Assembly (NCBI GenBank): GCA_023387135.1
Contig: JAEWIK010000390.1
Span: 1 to 7,914, forward strand
Origin: Actinomycetes bacterium
GTDB taxonomy: Bacteria > Actinomycetota > Actinomycetes > Propionibacteriales > Propionibacteriaceae
Length of the DNA: 7,914 bases
Direction of reading: 5' to 3'
Part shown: in pieces, positions 1-5,997 of the stretch
How the letters are laid out: the number at the start of each line of letters is the position of its first letter
Position numbering within the stretch: the first letter of the stretch is position 1
Position numbers and translations under genes: made by a program
Notes under the pieces: model-generated
Told to the model about the DNA's origin: nothing
What the model saw: the letters and a program-made list of their open reading frames with translations, nothing else
Database searches by the model: none

Positions 1-1348
1 CCAGGCCCAACCCGACCAGGCCCGTGACCGCCGCGCCGAGGCTGTTCGCCTGGTCGGTCACCGAGCGGCGCCGCACCGGTACACCCCAGATGTCGCTCAG
101 CAGTTGCAGCCAGAGGTCGCTCGCAGCGCCGCCGCCGATGACGTCGAGGGGGGACCCGGAGTCCAGCCCGCCGCGCCGGCCGGTCCCCGCTATCGCCTCG
201 ATGCACAGCGCCAGGTTGTAGCCCACTCCTTCGAGCACGGCGCGGGTCAGGTGCGCGCGGGTGTGCTGGCGGCGCAGGCCGAGGAAGACCCCCGAGGCCT
301 TCGCGTCCCACCAGGGGGAGCGTTCGCCCATGAGATAGGGGAGGAAGAACAGGCCCTGGTCGGCGGCGGTCACCTCGGACGCCTCGGCCACCAGCGCCGC
401 GACAGGCACCTCGGGCGCTACAGCGTCGTGCAGCCATTGCAGCGAACCGGCGCCGCTCTGGCTGGTCGCGGTGGGCGTGAAGGCGTCGGGCACCACGTGC
501 CGCAGCATGAACGAGCGACGCTGCGGGTCGAAGACGGGTTCGTCGGTGGTGGTGGCGTACCAGGCCGAGGTCCCGAGGCAGACGTAGCCGTTGCTGCCGG
601 GCGTGATGCACCCGGCGCCGACTGCCGCCATCGGCCCGTCGCCACCGCCGGTGACCACGCGGGTGGTGGGGGGAAGCCCGAGAGCCTCGGCTGCGTCCGC
701 GGTCAGGCAGCCGAGGACGGTGGTGGAGCCGAGGATCTCGGGCCACAGGGACGCCTCGACCTCTGCCGCTGCGAGCAGGGCGGGGGACCAGTCCGCCGTC
801 AGGAGGTCGTAGGCTCCGGTATGGGAGGCGTCGGAATGGTCGGTGGCGAGCCGACCGGTCAGCCGGTAGTTGACGTAGTCCTTGGCGACGCAGGTGGCCC
901 TGGTGGCGGCCCACGTCTCGGGTTCGTGCTCGCGCACCCACATCAGCTTGGGGAGGTTGTAGGTGGCGCCGAACCGGTTGCCGGTGAGCGCGTAGCCGGC
1001 GTCGGTGCCCACCTTCTGTTCGAGGGCGGCGGCCTGGGCGCCCGAGCGGGAGTCCGACCAGATCATGGCGGGGCGGACGGGCCTGCCGGAGCCGTCCAGC
1101 AGGACTGCCCCCATCATCTGGCCGGAGACGCAGAGGCCCGCGACCTGAGACGGGCGCACCCCGGAGCGGCTCAGCAGCGTCCTGGTCGCCTCGACAACGG
1201 CGCGCCACCAGTCGTCGGGGTCCTGCTCGCTGACAGTGCCCGAGTAGTACGTGGGATACCCGACAGTGACGGCGGCCAGCAGCGTTCCGGAGTCGTCGTG
1301 CAGGGATGCCTTGTCGCCGGTGGTCCCGAGATCGTGGGCGATCAGCAC
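1..1348 (-). CDS. FGGY-family carbohydrate kinase, xylulokinase-like (3' end cut by window edge)
   Basis: ATP-dependent kinase of a ketose or similar sugar, acting in the cytoplasm. The frame is open for 449 codons from a GTG start to the left edge. FGGY kinases of this type are usually about 500 residues, so roughly 50 C-terminal residues are missing. Visible motifs: N-terminal phosphate-binding HDLGTTGDK (5-13), SGQMMGA (75-81), MIWSDSR (95-101), TGGGDG (233-238) with D237 as the likely catalytic base, CLGTSAWY (257-264), and the C-terminal adenosine-site IGGGAASDLW (404-413). The start is supported by AAGGAG at 1354-1359, 5 nt upstream of the GTG. Known xylulokinases have GQMHG where this protein has GQMMG, so the substrate may not be D-xylulose. 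It is the last visible gene of the leftward transporter unit, separated from the binding-protein gene by 155 nt containing a strong hairpin. FGGY membership is near certain; the substrate is not known. Confidence 0.93.
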   Translation of the reverse strand, partial: MLIAHDLGTTGDKASLHDDSGTLLAAVTVGYPTYYSGTVSEQDPDDWWRAVVEATRTLLSRSGVRPSQVAGLCVSGQMMGAVLLDGSGRPVRPAMIWSDSRSGAQAAALEQKVGTDAGYALTGNRFGATYNLPKLMWVREHEPETWAATRATCVAKDYVNYRLTGRLATDHSDASHTGAYDLLTADWSPALLAAAEVEASLWPEILGSTTVLGCLTADAAEALGLPPTTRVVTGGGDGPMAAVGAGCITPGSNGYVCLGTSAWYATTTDEPVFDPQRRSFMLRHVVPDAFTPTATSQSGAGSLQWLHDAVAPEVPVAALVAEASEVTAADQGLFFLPYLMGERSPWWDAKASGVFLGLRRQHTRAHLTRAVLEGVGYNLALCIEAIAGTGRRGGLDSGSPLDVIGGGAASDLWLQLLSDIWGVPVRRRSVTDQANSLGAAVTGLVGLGL

Positions 1349-1447
1349 AGTGGCTCCTTCTTCCGGTCTGCGTCGTCCGGCGGTGGTGCGTTGTTCGTAT
1401 CATCAGGGCCCTCGTGCGCGCGAATCACGCGTCCGGGCCGGGTGAAG

Positions 1448-1487
1448 CACAGGGGCGGACTGCTCCGGCAAGCAGCCCGCCCCTGTG
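1448..1487 (-). terminator. Strong hairpin after the binding-protein gene (terminator or attenuator/stabiliser)
   Basis: Two 17-nt arms (1448-1464 and 1471-1487) pair around a 6-nt loop. In the minus-strand transcript every position pairs, with one G·U wobble. It lies 16 nt downstream of the binding-protein stop codon. The sequence that follows on the minus strand is CTTCACCC rather than a run of U, so it is not a textbook intrinsic terminator. It may end most transcription after the transporter, or protect the abundant binding-protein mRNA and lower kinase expression. The rest of the 1349-1503 gap shows only the kinase Shine-Dalgarno site; I see no convincing promoter. Confidence 0.7.
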
Positions 1488-1503
1488 GTCGGTTCAGGTC
1501 AAC

Positions 1504-2496
1504 TCACTTGTAGAGGACTGCCTGGATCTTCGGATCGTTGATGTTGGTCTTGTCGTACCAGTAGAAGCCGGTGTCGATGACCTTGGGGACTGACTCGCCC
1601 TTGATGGCCTTCACCGCTGCCGCGACGACCTGCTCGCCGATGCCGACGGGGTTCTGCGTGATGGCGCCGGCCATCGTCCCGTTGGTGATGGCGTCGATCT
1701 GGGCCTGGCCGGAGTCGAAGCCGACGAGGACGACCTTGCCCGCCATGCCGGCTTCCTCGACACCCTTGAGGGCGCCGATGGCGGAACCCTCGTTGGAGCC
1801 GTAGAGACCGGTGAGGTCGGGGTTGGCGGCGATGATCGACTTGGCGATGTCGGCCGACTTGGCCTGGTCGCCGCCGCCGTACTGCGGGTCGAGGACCTTG
1901 ACGTCGGGGCAGTTGGCCTTCATGCCGTCGAGGAAGCCGTCGCGGCGGTCGGTGCCGGACTTGGAGGTCTGGTCGTGCACGATCAGAGCGACCTTGCCCT
2001 TGTTGCCGATGAGTTCGCACATGTGCTTGGCGGCCTCGGCGGCGGCTGCCTTGTTGTCGGTGGCGGCAGTCGTGATCGGGATGTCGGAGTCGACGCCGGA
2101 GTCGAAGGCGACGACCGGGATGTTCTGATCCTTGAACTGCTGCAGGACCGGAGCCGCCACCTTGCTGTCGAGCGCGGCGAAGCCGAGCGCTGCCGGCTTC
2201 TTGGCGAGGGCGTTGGTGAGCATGGTCATCTGGGACTCGACCTCGGACTCGGACGCGGGGCCCTCGAAGGAGATCGTCACGCCCTCCTTGTCGGCCTCGG
2301 CCTGGGCGCCGTTCTTGACTGCCTGCCAGAACTGATGCTGGAAGCCCTTGGACACGATGGCGATGTAGGGCTTGTCGCCTGCGGGGGCGGACCCGGCGGG
2401 CGCAGAGCCCGCGGGTGCTGCCGGCGTGCCCGAGCACGCGGCCAGTGACATCGTCGCCAGCACGGCGGCGATGGCACCTGCGTAGATCTTCCGCAT
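1504..2496 (-). CDS. Sugar ABC transporter substrate-binding lipoprotein
   Basis: Extracytoplasmic binding protein that captures the sugar and delivers it to the permease. The 330-residue product starts with a lipoprotein signal: basic MRK, a hydrophobic stretch (4-20) and lipobox LAAC with C21 as the lipidated cysteine. A flexible linker follows with three PAGSA-like repeats (28-40), then a two-lobe periplasmic-binding-protein fold of the ribose/galactose type (Peripla_BP_4 class). This begins at KPYIAIVSKGFQHQFW (42-57), contains VVAFDSGVDSD (128-138), and has late GSNEGSAIGALKG and VVLVGFDSG segments. Length is normal for the family. AAAGGAG at 2503-2509 sits 6 nt upstream of the ATG, a stronger site than those of the preceding genes, fitting the need for excess binding protein. 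The gene lies 45 nt downstream of the permease gene. The ligand cannot be read from sequence. Confidence 0.95.
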   Translation of the reverse strand: MRKIYAGAIAAVLATMSLAACSGTPAAPAGSAPAGSAPAGDKPYIAIVSKGFQHQFWQAVKNGAQAEADKEGVTISFEGPASESEVESQMTMLTNALAKKPAALGFAALDSKVAAPVLQQFKDQNIPVVAFDSGVDSDIPITTAATDNKAAAAEAAKHMCELIGNKGKVALIVHDQTSKSGTDRRDGFLDGMKANCPDVKVLDPQYGGGDQAKSADIAKSIIAANPDLTGLYGSNEGSAIGALKGVEEAGMAGKVVLVGFDSGQAQIDAITNGTMAGAITQNPVGIGEQVVAAAVKAIKGESVPKVIDTGFYWYDKTNINDPKIQAVLYK

Positions 2497-2541
2497 TACT
2501 TTCTCCTTTGGTTGTGGTGCGAGAGTTGGTGGTTGAGGGGG

Positions 2542-3576
2542 TTAGCTCGTGGAGACGCGCCTGGTGCGCAACTGGTCGATGAAGACGGTCACGAGGATCA
2601 CGACGCCGAGGATGACGTTCTGCCATTCCTGCGGGACGGAGATGATCTGCAGGCCGTTGTTGATGGTGGCGATGATGAGCGCTCCGATGACGGTGCCGAC
2701 GATCGAGCCCTTGCCGCCCGCCAGCGAGGTGCCGCCGATGACGACGGCGGCGATGGCCTGCAGTTCGTAGCCGGCGCCCGTGGCGGGCTGGGCGGAGCCG
2801 AGGCGGGCAGCGATCATGACGCCGCCGAGACCGGTGAACAGGCCGGCCGCGGCGTAGATCAGGATGAGCCACTTCTTGACGTTGATGCCGGACAGCGCCG
2901 TCGCCTCCATGTTGGAGCCGATCGAGACGTCATAGCGTCCGAGCACCGTCTTGCTGAGCAGGACGTACGCGACCGCGGACGCGAGCAGCAGCACCACCAC
3001 GGCGTTCGGGAACGCGGAGCCGGGGATGACGTTGCCTGTCGAGAGGCCCATGAACGAGGCGTGGTTGGTGGTGTCGAAGTAGATCGGCGCCTTGTTGGAG
3101 ACCACGAGGGCGAGGCCCTGGCAGACGAGCATCATCGCCAGGGTCGCGATGAACGGCGGCAGGCCCAGGATGGAGACGTTGGTGCCGTTGACGGCCCCGA
3201 TCAGGCCGCCGAACACGACGGTCAGGATGACCCCGAGCCAGACCGGCATGCCCCAGGTCACGATGAAGGTCGCCGCCATGACCGCCGAGAGCGTCATGCC
3301 GGTGCCCACCGAGAGGTCGATGCCTCCGGTGATGATGACGAGGGTGGCGCCCAGCGAGAGCAGGCCGATCACGACGCTGGAGAACAGGATGTTGGTGATG
3401 TTCGAGTACGTCGGGAACGCCGGGCTGGCGAACGAGAAGAAGGCGAAGATCAGCACCAGGCCTGCGAGCGCGAGCAGTTGCTGCAACCGCTGCCGCCAGG
3501 CTCCCGCGCGAGTGGCTTCGAGAGGGGCGGAGGGTGCGGAGACGGGCGCGGGCGCGCCGGGCTCGGGGGACGACAT
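2542..3576 (-). CDS. Sugar ABC transporter permease, RbsC-like
   Basis: Integral membrane subunit (344 aa from ATG) that forms the translocation path, probably as a homodimer because only one permease gene is present. A proline- and alanine-rich cytoplasmic N-terminus (1-30) precedes about eight to ten hydrophobic segments, beginning at 34-54. Family signatures (BPD_transp_2) are TGGIDLSVG (83-91), PFIATLAMM (141-149), EATALSGINV (224-233) and AIAAVVIGGTSLAGGKGS (274-291). The stop of the ATPase gene and this start overlap as GTGATG, so translation is probably coupled. Two starts are possible: GTG at 3579 (4-nt overlap) or ATG at 3576 (1-nt overlap). I prefer ATG because AGGA (3582-3585) is 5 nt upstream of it but only 2 nt upstream of the GTG. 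The transported sugar is not known. Confidence 0.95.
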   Translation of the reverse strand: MSSPEPGAPAPVSAPSAPLEATRAGAWRQRLQQLLALAGLVLIFAFFSFASPAFPTYSNITNILFSSVVIGLLSLGATLVIITGGIDLSVGTGMTLSAVMAATFIVTWGMPVWLGVILTVVFGGLIGAVNGTNVSILGLPPFIATLAMMLVCQGLALVVSNKAPIYFDTTNHASFMGLSTGNVIPGSAFPNAVVVLLLASAVAYVLLSKTVLGRYDVSIGSNMEATALSGINVKKWLILIYAAAGLFTGLGGVMIAARLGSAQPATGAGYELQAIAAVVIGGTSLAGGKGSIVGTVIGALIIATINNGLQIISVPQEWQNVILGVVILVTVFIDQLRTRRVSTS

Positions 3577-5207
3577 CACTGTCCTGCTTTCTGGTCGTTC
3601 TCGGTGGTTGGCTTGGCGGTGCCGAGGAGTTCCGCGTCTCCCGGCTCCAGGTCGGGGACCGTCTCGTCGTCCTCCCGGTGGGTGGCCAGGGCCATGATCG
3701 ACTCCTGGGTGGCCTCGCCCGCGGCGAGGGATCCTGTGACCCTGCCGTCCGCCATCACGATGATGCGGTGGGACATCCGCAGCGCCTCGGGCAGTTCGGA
3801 GGAGATCATGATGATCGACTTGCCCTCGGCCGCCAGGCGGTTGAGGAGCTGGTAGATCTCCTCCTTCGCGCCCACGTCGATGCCGCGGGTCGGCTCGTCG
3901 AAGATCAGCACGTCGCAGTCGCGCACCAGCCAGCGGGCGATGATCGCCTTCTGCTGGTTGCCGCCCGAGAGGTACTTCACGAGCTGCCTGACGCTGGGCG
4001 TCTTGATCCGCAGCAACTCGCGGGCTTCCTCGGTCGCCTTGGTCAGCGCCTTGTCCCTGATGAAGCCGAATCGGCTGAACTTGGGACCGATGGAGCTGAT
4101 CCCCACGTTGTGGCTCACGGGCTGGGCCAGCATGAGGCCGTACCGCTTGCGGTCCTCGGAGAGGTAGCCGATGCCGAACCTCGCTGCCTGCGCGGGATTG
4201 GCGATGGTCACCTTCTGGCCGTTCATGACGATCTCGCCCGCGGTGATCGGGTCAGCCCCGACGATGGCGCGGGCGACCTCGGTCCGTCCGGCGCCCATGA
4301 GGCCCGCGAACCCGAGGATCTCGCCGGTGTGGAGGTCGAACGAGACGTCTTTCAGCAGCGCCTTGGTCGACAGGCCGCTGACACTCAGGATGACGGGACG
4401 ATCGTCGCGGACGTTCTCCGGCTTGGCGTCGGTGTTGATCGCCCTGCCGACCATCTTGGAGATGACCTCGGACAAGGAGGTCTGTTCCATGGGCATGGTG
4501 TCGATGTAGTGGCCGTCGCGGATCACGGTGATGCGGTCGGCGATGCGCTTGAGCTCGGGCATCCTGTGCGAGATGTAGACGACGCCGGTCTCCGGGGTCA
4601 CGAAGTGCCTGATCAGGCCGAAGAGCTGGTCGACCTCGGCCTCGTTCAGCGCCGCCGTCGGCTCGTCCATGATGAGCACCTTGGCGTCGAAGGACAGCGC
4701 CTTGGCGATCTCCACCATCTGCTGCTTGGCGACTGTCAGCGTGCTGACGACGGCGTTGGGTTCGAGCGGGAGCTGCAGCCTGTGCAGCAGTTCGCGCGTC
4801 CTGGCCACCTGCTCGCGCGGCTTGGTGAAGAGCCCGCCCGAGAGCGGCTCCCGTCCGAGCCAGATGTTCTCGGCGACGGTGAGGTGCGGGACCAGGTTGA
4901 GTTCCTGGTGGATGATCGCCAGGCCCTTCTCCTGCGCCTCGCGCGGGTTCCTGACGACGAGCGGCTCGCCGTTCAGCCAGAACTCGCCCTCCTCGCGCTC
5001 GTAGATGCCGGTGAGCAGCTTCATGAGGGTGGACTTGCCGGCGCCGTTCTCGCCGACGAGACCGAGCACCTCGCCCTTGCGCAGGTCGAGCCGCATCCCC
5101 GACAGCGCCTTCACGCCCGGGAACGACTTCTCGCAGCCCTCGACCTGCAGCAGCAGGTCGGGATCGTGCTCGCGCCGGACCGTCCCGGCCTGGGTGGTGA
5201 CGCTCAT
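3576..5207 (-). CDS. Sugar ABC transporter ATP-binding protein, two tandem ATPase domains (RbsA/MglA type)
   Basis: Cytoplasmic ATPase of 543 residues that powers sugar import. Domain 1 (about 18-250): Walker A GENGAGKST (52-60), Q-loop HQELNLVPHLTVAENI (100-115), degenerate signature LTVAKQQ (157-163), Walker B VLIMDEP (177-183), switch H214 in YISHRM. Domain 2 (about 272-510): altered Walker A GLMGAGRTE (302-310) with Arg in place of the Lys, canonical signature LSGGNQQ (413-419), Walker B VLIFDEPT (433-440), and MISSELPE in place of a switch histidine. This asymmetry, with one consensus and one degenerate ATP site, is normal for carbohydrate importers of the RbsA/MglA/AraG group. An acidic tail of about 30 residues (511-543) extends beyond domain 2. 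The ATG overlaps the mutarotase stop as ATGA and has no clear Shine-Dalgarno site, so its translation probably depends on coupling. Confidence 0.96.
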   Translation of the reverse strand: MSVTTQAGTVRREHDPDLLLQVEGCEKSFPGVKALSGMRLDLRKGEVLGLVGENGAGKSTLMKLLTGIYEREEGEFWLNGEPLVVRNPREAQEKGLAIIHQELNLVPHLTVAENIWLGREPLSGGLFTKPREQVARTRELLHRLQLPLEPNAVVSTLTVAKQQMVEIAKALSFDAKVLIMDEPTAALNEAEVDQLFGLIRHFVTPETGVVYISHRMPELKRIADRITVIRDGHYIDTMPMEQTSLSEVISKMVGRAINTDAKPENVRDDRPVILSVSGLSTKALLKDVSFDLHTGEILGFAGLMGAGRTEVARAIVGADPITAGEIVMNGQKVTIANPAQAARFGIGYLSEDRKRYGLMLAQPVSHNVGISSIGPKFSRFGFIRDKALTKATEEARELLRIKTPSVRQLVKYLSGGNQQKAIIARWLVRDCDVLIFDEPTRGIDVGAKEEIYQLLNRLAAEGKSIIMISSELPEALRMSHRIIVMADGRVTGSLAAGEATQESIMALATHREDDETVPDLEPGDAELLGTAKPTTENDQKAGQ

Positions 5208-5650
5208 GCGCCGGTCGTTTCGTCGGAGGCGGCGGGGACGGGGGTGACGCCCTTGCGCAGCAGCGCGTTGCCGTAGACCCGGGTCTCTCCGGTCCTGATG
5301 ATCACCTCTGCCTGGGCGGCGAGGTCGTAGAACGCGAAACGCTCGACGAGGCGGGCGTTGTCGAGGGTCAGCCGGGCAGCGTCGAGGAGTTCGGCCTGGA
5401 CGGGCAGCAGGTCGGGGGACGGGGAGGCCATGAGATCGATGGCGGGATCGTCGTCCGGGACCATCACCGAGCGGATCGCCTTCACCACGCGTGGGGAGGT
5501 GAGCCCAGGCATGTCGATCAAGTGCTTCCTGGCAAGCTTCGACGCCGTGAAGTGGGCGTCGGCGATGACCACCGCATCGCCGTGACCCATCTCGTCGAGA
5601 GCGAGCAGGAGCCTGCCCGTGAGGACAGGATCAAGGTTGAGCAGCACCAT
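5204..5650 (-). CDS. fucU: RbsD/FucU-family sugar mutarotase (L-fucose mutarotase-like)
   Basis: Cytoplasmic enzyme predicted to interconvert anomers of the imported sugar so that the correct form reaches the next enzyme. The product is 148 residues, typical for the family. Visible signatures are EMGHGDAVVIADAHF (20-34), with H23 of MGHGD and D31 as likely active-site residues, and the C-terminal block ERFAFYDLAAQAEVI (103-117) followed by TGETRVYGNALLRKGV (120-135). The RFAFY and YGN-LL-KGV pattern resembles E. coli FucU more than RbsD, from memory of the families. The ATG at 5650 has GGGAGG (5653-5658) only 2 nt upstream; an in-frame GTG at 5647 would have 5 nt spacing and matches the FucU N-terminus length, so it is a real alternative. 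The frame stays open to 5854, but that extension would cross the promoter region and is not family-like. It is the first gene of the leftward unit. Family certain; fucose specificity inferred. Confidence 0.9.
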   Translation of the reverse strand: MVLLNLDPVLTGRLLLALDEMGHGDAVVIADAHFTASKLARKHLIDMPGLTSPRVVKAIRSVMVPDDDPAIDLMASPSPDLLPVQAELLDAARLTLDNARLVERFAFYDLAAQAEVIIRTGETRVYGNALLRKGVTPVPAASDETTGA

Positions 5651-5663
5651 TGCCTCCCATGCA

Positions 5664-5675
5664 GAAATCGATTTC
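5664..5675. promoter_or_regulatory. Perfect 12-bp palindrome, candidate LacI-family operator (leftward unit)
   Basis: GAAATCGATTTC is a perfect inverted repeat centred on CG, the form typical of operators for LacI/GalR-family sugar repressors. It lies 3 nt downstream of the candidate leftward -10 box and 13 nt upstream of the mutarotase ATG. It would therefore cover the transcription start, where a bound repressor blocks polymerase. No regulator gene is in the window, so the regulator family is inferred only from the shape of the site. Confidence 0.65.
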
Positions 5676-5678
5676 CGT

Positions 5679-5708
5679 ATACTAGGCACGACTTCGACGG
5701 TTTGACCA
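5679..5708 (-). promoter_or_regulatory. Candidate promoter of the leftward transporter unit
   Basis: On the minus strand, TGGTCA (5708-5703) and TAGTAT (5684-5679) are 18 nt apart; each matches four of six bases of the vegetative -35 and -10 consensus. Transcription would begin inside the 5664-5675 palindrome, leaving a leader of about 20 nt before the mutarotase start. The match is moderate, but position and spacing fit. Confidence 0.45.
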
Positions 5709-5777
5709 GTCGCGTGATGGGATTGTGATGTTGGACGTTCACCGGGCCTCGTCGTGGGAGGCTCTGGGCGGCGGAAT

Positions 5778-5807
5778 CCTGCCGTCCGGCAGGGACGAGC
5801 CTGCCGG
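5778..5807. repeat. Interlocking inverted repeats (CCTGCCG / CGGCAGG / CCTGCCGG)
   Basis: CCTGCCG (5778-5784) and CGGCAGG (5787-5793) form a 7-bp inverted repeat around TC. CCGGCAGG (5786-5793) also forms a perfect 8-bp inverted repeat with CCTGCCGG (5800-5807) around a 6-nt gap. The middle arm is shared, so as a structure only one pairing can form at a time. The block lies between the two promoters, upstream of both, and probably is not transcribed. It is more likely a protein-binding site than an RNA switch. In G+C-rich DNA short repeats of this kind can also arise by chance. Confidence 0.4.
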
Positions 5808-5820
5808 CCACGGACACGCC

Positions 5821-5850
5821 TTGACACGGTCAAATGGCCGGACCTACGAT
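5821..5850 (+). promoter_or_regulatory. Promoter of the rightward rhamnulokinase unit
   Basis: TTGACA at 5821-5826 is a perfect -35 consensus. After an 18-nt spacer, TACGAT at 5845-5850 matches the -10 consensus at four of six positions, including the key TA and final T. The predicted start, near 5857, lies inside the second palindrome. The -35 box is also the left part of a 13-nt inverted repeat, TTGAC-ACG-GTCAA (5821-5833), which could be a further regulator contact. Confidence 0.65.
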
Positions 5851-5854
5851 CCAT

Positions 5855-5866
5855 TGAAACGATTCA
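5855..5866. promoter_or_regulatory. Imperfect CG-centred palindrome, candidate LacI-family operator (rightward unit)
   Basis: TGAAACGATTCA reads the same on both strands at 10 of 12 positions and shares the GAAA/CGATT core with the palindrome at 5664-5675. It begins 4 nt after the rightward -10 box, nearly the same placement as in the leftward promoter. This paired arrangement supports one repressor acting on both units. The two centres are 191 bp apart. Confidence 0.55.
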
Positions 5867-5916
5867 GATTCGCGTCCTCCGGCGTGGGTCTGGGGACACA
5901 GTTGCGAGGAAGCGAC

Positions 5917-5997
5917 ATGAACGCTGGTACTGCCCGGCCCGCTCGCGCGGCGTCGTTCGGCGTCTCCCCCCGAGCCGTCGAGAGGTGTCCCCGATGA
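5917..5997 (+). CDS. Short leader ORF (26 aa) translationally coupled to rhamnulokinase
   Basis: This small frame starts with ATG at 5917, preceded by GAGGAAG (5906-5912), a better Shine-Dalgarno site than that of the rhamnulokinase gene itself. It ends with TGA at 5995-5997, overlapping the rhamnulokinase ATG as ATGA. The predicted peptide begins MNAGTARP, ends VERCPR and has six arginines. I recognise no family. Its position, about 60 nt after the predicted transcription start, suggests that ribosomes load here and re-initiate at the kinase. It could therefore be a coupling or regulatory leader peptide rather than a functional protein. It may also be a chance frame. Confidence 0.45.
   Translation: MNAGTARPARAASFGVSPRAVERCPR

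Larger units (their letters stand above)
5651..5993. other. Divergent regulatory region between mutarotase and rhamnulokinase genes
   Basis: About 340 nt separate the two outward-facing units. Read from left to right it holds the mutarotase Shine-Dalgarno site, a CG-centred palindrome, a candidate leftward promoter, an interlocking inverted-repeat block near the middle, a good rightward promoter with a second CG-centred palindrome, about 60 nt of leader, and a 26-codon ORF overlapping the rhamnulokinase start. I see no larger gene here on either strand. The parts are listed separately. Confidence 0.8.

Noticed and set aside
1349..1447. Separate promoter for the FGGY kinase
   Set aside because: A TGATAC-like -10 exists on the minus strand, but I find no acceptable -35 box at a suitable distance.
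104..1513. Long plus-strand open frame opposite the FGGY kinase
   Set aside because: Low-complexity Gly/Val/Arg-rich translation with no domain; the opposite strand encodes a full set of FGGY motifs. Such antisense frames are common in high-G+C DNA.
2397..2415. Tandem PAGSA codon repeat in the binding protein as a mobile or variable repeat
   Set aside because: Short Pro/Ala/Gly/Ser repeats are common in the linker after a lipoprotein cysteine; only about three units are present.
1499..2872. 457-codon minus-strand frame overlapping the binding-protein and permease genes
   Set aside because: Arg/His-rich frame-shifted shadow; the overlapped frames have clear lipobox and permease motifs.
2512..3855. 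Plus-strand frame opposite the permease
   Set aside because: Composition is almost all Asp/Gly/Arg/Glu/His, typical of an antisense shadow of hydrophobic permease codons.
3576..5207. Degenerate signature in ATPase domain 1 and Lys-to-Arg Walker A in domain 2 as signs of a broken gene
   Set aside because: This asymmetric pattern is normal for RbsA/MglA-type sugar ABC ATPases.
3534..5276. 580-codon plus-strand frame opposite the ABC ATPase
   Set aside because: It mirrors the ATPase codons, is rich in Asp/Leu/Gly/His without motifs, and spans three real gene boundaries.
5651..5854. N-terminal extension of the mutarotase to an ATG at 5854
   Set aside because: It would add 68 non-family residues, cross the candidate promoter and operator, and abandon the Shine-Dalgarno site at 5653-5658.
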